From NCBI GenBank assembly GCA_002454505.1, contig DKJA01000020.1, forward strand, positions 1-23,924: a stretch of DNA of 23,924 bases. The letters run 5' to 3'. Both the position numbers and the translations under genes were made by a program. The notes beneath the pieces were generated by a model that ran no database searches, was not told where the DNA came from, and saw only the letters and a list, made by a program, of their open reading frames with translations. This document shows positions 23,531-23,924 of this stretch, piece after piece. Position 1 is the first letter of the stretch. Each line of letters starts with the position of its first letter. This DNA is from Oxalobacteraceae bacterium UBA6704. GTDB lineage: Bacteria > Pseudomonadota > Gammaproteobacteria > Burkholderiales > Burkholderiaceae_D.

Positions 23531-23924
23531 ATGACGCCAAGGTTGTCAGCCATGCGGCTGCCCGCGGTGCGTGCCGCGCTGCCCGAATGGGGCCCCATTC
23601 TGCTCGGGCTGCTGTTCCTGTATGTGCCGACCGGTTACCGGCTGTTCACCGGCGTGTGGGGAACCGAGGAGCAGGCGCACGGGCCCATCATCCTGGCGCT
23701 GTCGCTGTGGCTCATTTATCGCAAGTGGCCGGAAATGCAGGTAAAGATCGGCATGCGGCAGCCGTCGTTGGGCGCCGGCTGGGCTGTGTTGGTGTTCGGC
23801 ATGTTGTGCTACATCATAGGCCGCTCGCAGGAAATCCTGGCGCTGGAAATCGGCTCGTTCGTGCTGGCGCTGGCGTCCATCATGCTGATCAAGTTCGGCA
23901 GGCGGGCGCTGGCCGCGCTGTGGT
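23531..23924 (+). CDS. xrtB: Exosortase B, N-terminal part (3' truncated by window edge)
   Basis: 131 codons are visible and the frame is open at the edge. The start ATG 23531 is preceded by GGAGA (23521-23525) with 5-6 nt spacing; ATG 23519 is an alternative. The sequence has a basic N terminus, then hydrophobic segments (WGPILLGLLFLYVP, IILALSLWLIY, GWAVLVFGMLCYIIGRSQEI, SFVLALASIMLIKFG) and the conserved exosortase region WGTEEQAHGPII. Exosortases are integral-membrane transpeptidase-like proteins with Cys/Arg/His catalytic residues further along, outside this window, that cut PEP-CTERM proteins. Location after epsG matches the epsG-epsH order of exosortase B clusters. No PEP-CTERM substrate gene is in the window. 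Confidence 0.88.
   Translation, partial: MTPRLSAMRLPAVRAALPEWGPILLGLLFLYVPTGYRLFTGVWGTEEQAHGPIILALSLWLIYRKWPEMQVKIGMRQPSLGAGWAVLVFGMLCYIIGRSQEILALEIGSFVLALASIMLIKFGRRALAALW

Overview
The window is GC-rich (except for a few AT-rich leaders), coding-dense, and all protein genes run on the + strand. Gene content and protein style point to a betaproteobacterium of the Oxalobacteraceae (Massilia/Duganella/Telluria-like). Evidence for this is the exosortase-B-type eps cluster (as in the methanolan cluster of Methylobacillus), the CoA-dependent aerobic 2-aminobenzoate pathway, and the tRNA and codon style. The genus is inference; no 16S gene is present.

Region 1 (1-5266), signalling: the end of a patatin-like phospholipase gene. 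It is followed by a 1397-residue hybrid sensor kinase with a periplasmic double seven-bladed propeller plus Y_Y_Y, a TM helix, HisKA, HATPase, REC and HPt. A small response regulator comes next; its C-terminal domain resembles an HPt without the phospho-accepting His.

Region 2 (5267-12328), a tightly coupled catabolic operon with ATGA overlaps or 1-9 nt gaps: aryl-CoA ligase, FAD monooxygenase/old-yellow-enzyme fusion (2-aminobenzoyl-CoA monooxygenase/reductase or salicylyl-CoA 5-hydroxylase type), MarR regulator, enoyl-CoA hydratase, acyl-CoA dehydrogenase and a RidA-superfamily protein. Together these fit activation of anthranilate to its CoA thioester, hydroxylation/reduction to a non-aromatic enamine-ketone, deamination and beta-oxidation-like steps. 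An AT-rich palindrome just before the first gene is a good candidate operator for the operon's MarR protein.

Region 3 (12329-15683): a family 2 glycosyltransferase with its own extended -10 promoter, a minus-strand tRNA-Arg(CCT) whose promoter is back-to-back with that of the next gene, and an Uup-type ABC-F ATPase.

Region 4 (15684-23924, runs off the end): exopolysaccharide/exosortase B cluster. It encodes a CPBP (CAAX-protease-related) membrane protease, an EpsL beta-barrel, an undecaprenyl-phosphate hexose-1-phosphate transferase (EpsB-like), an EpsD lipoprotein of PPIase type, an EpsE outer-membrane export protein, an EpsF Wzz-like chain length determinant, an EpsG kinase-like ATPase, and the start of exosortase B. 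The priming transferase starts a lipid-linked glycan, EpsF/EpsG control chain length, and EpsE with EpsL form the likely exit route. The most interesting points here are a near-perfect MshEN-type (cyclic-di-GMP receptor) double motif at the N terminus of EpsG, together with a P-loop that has lost its lysine.
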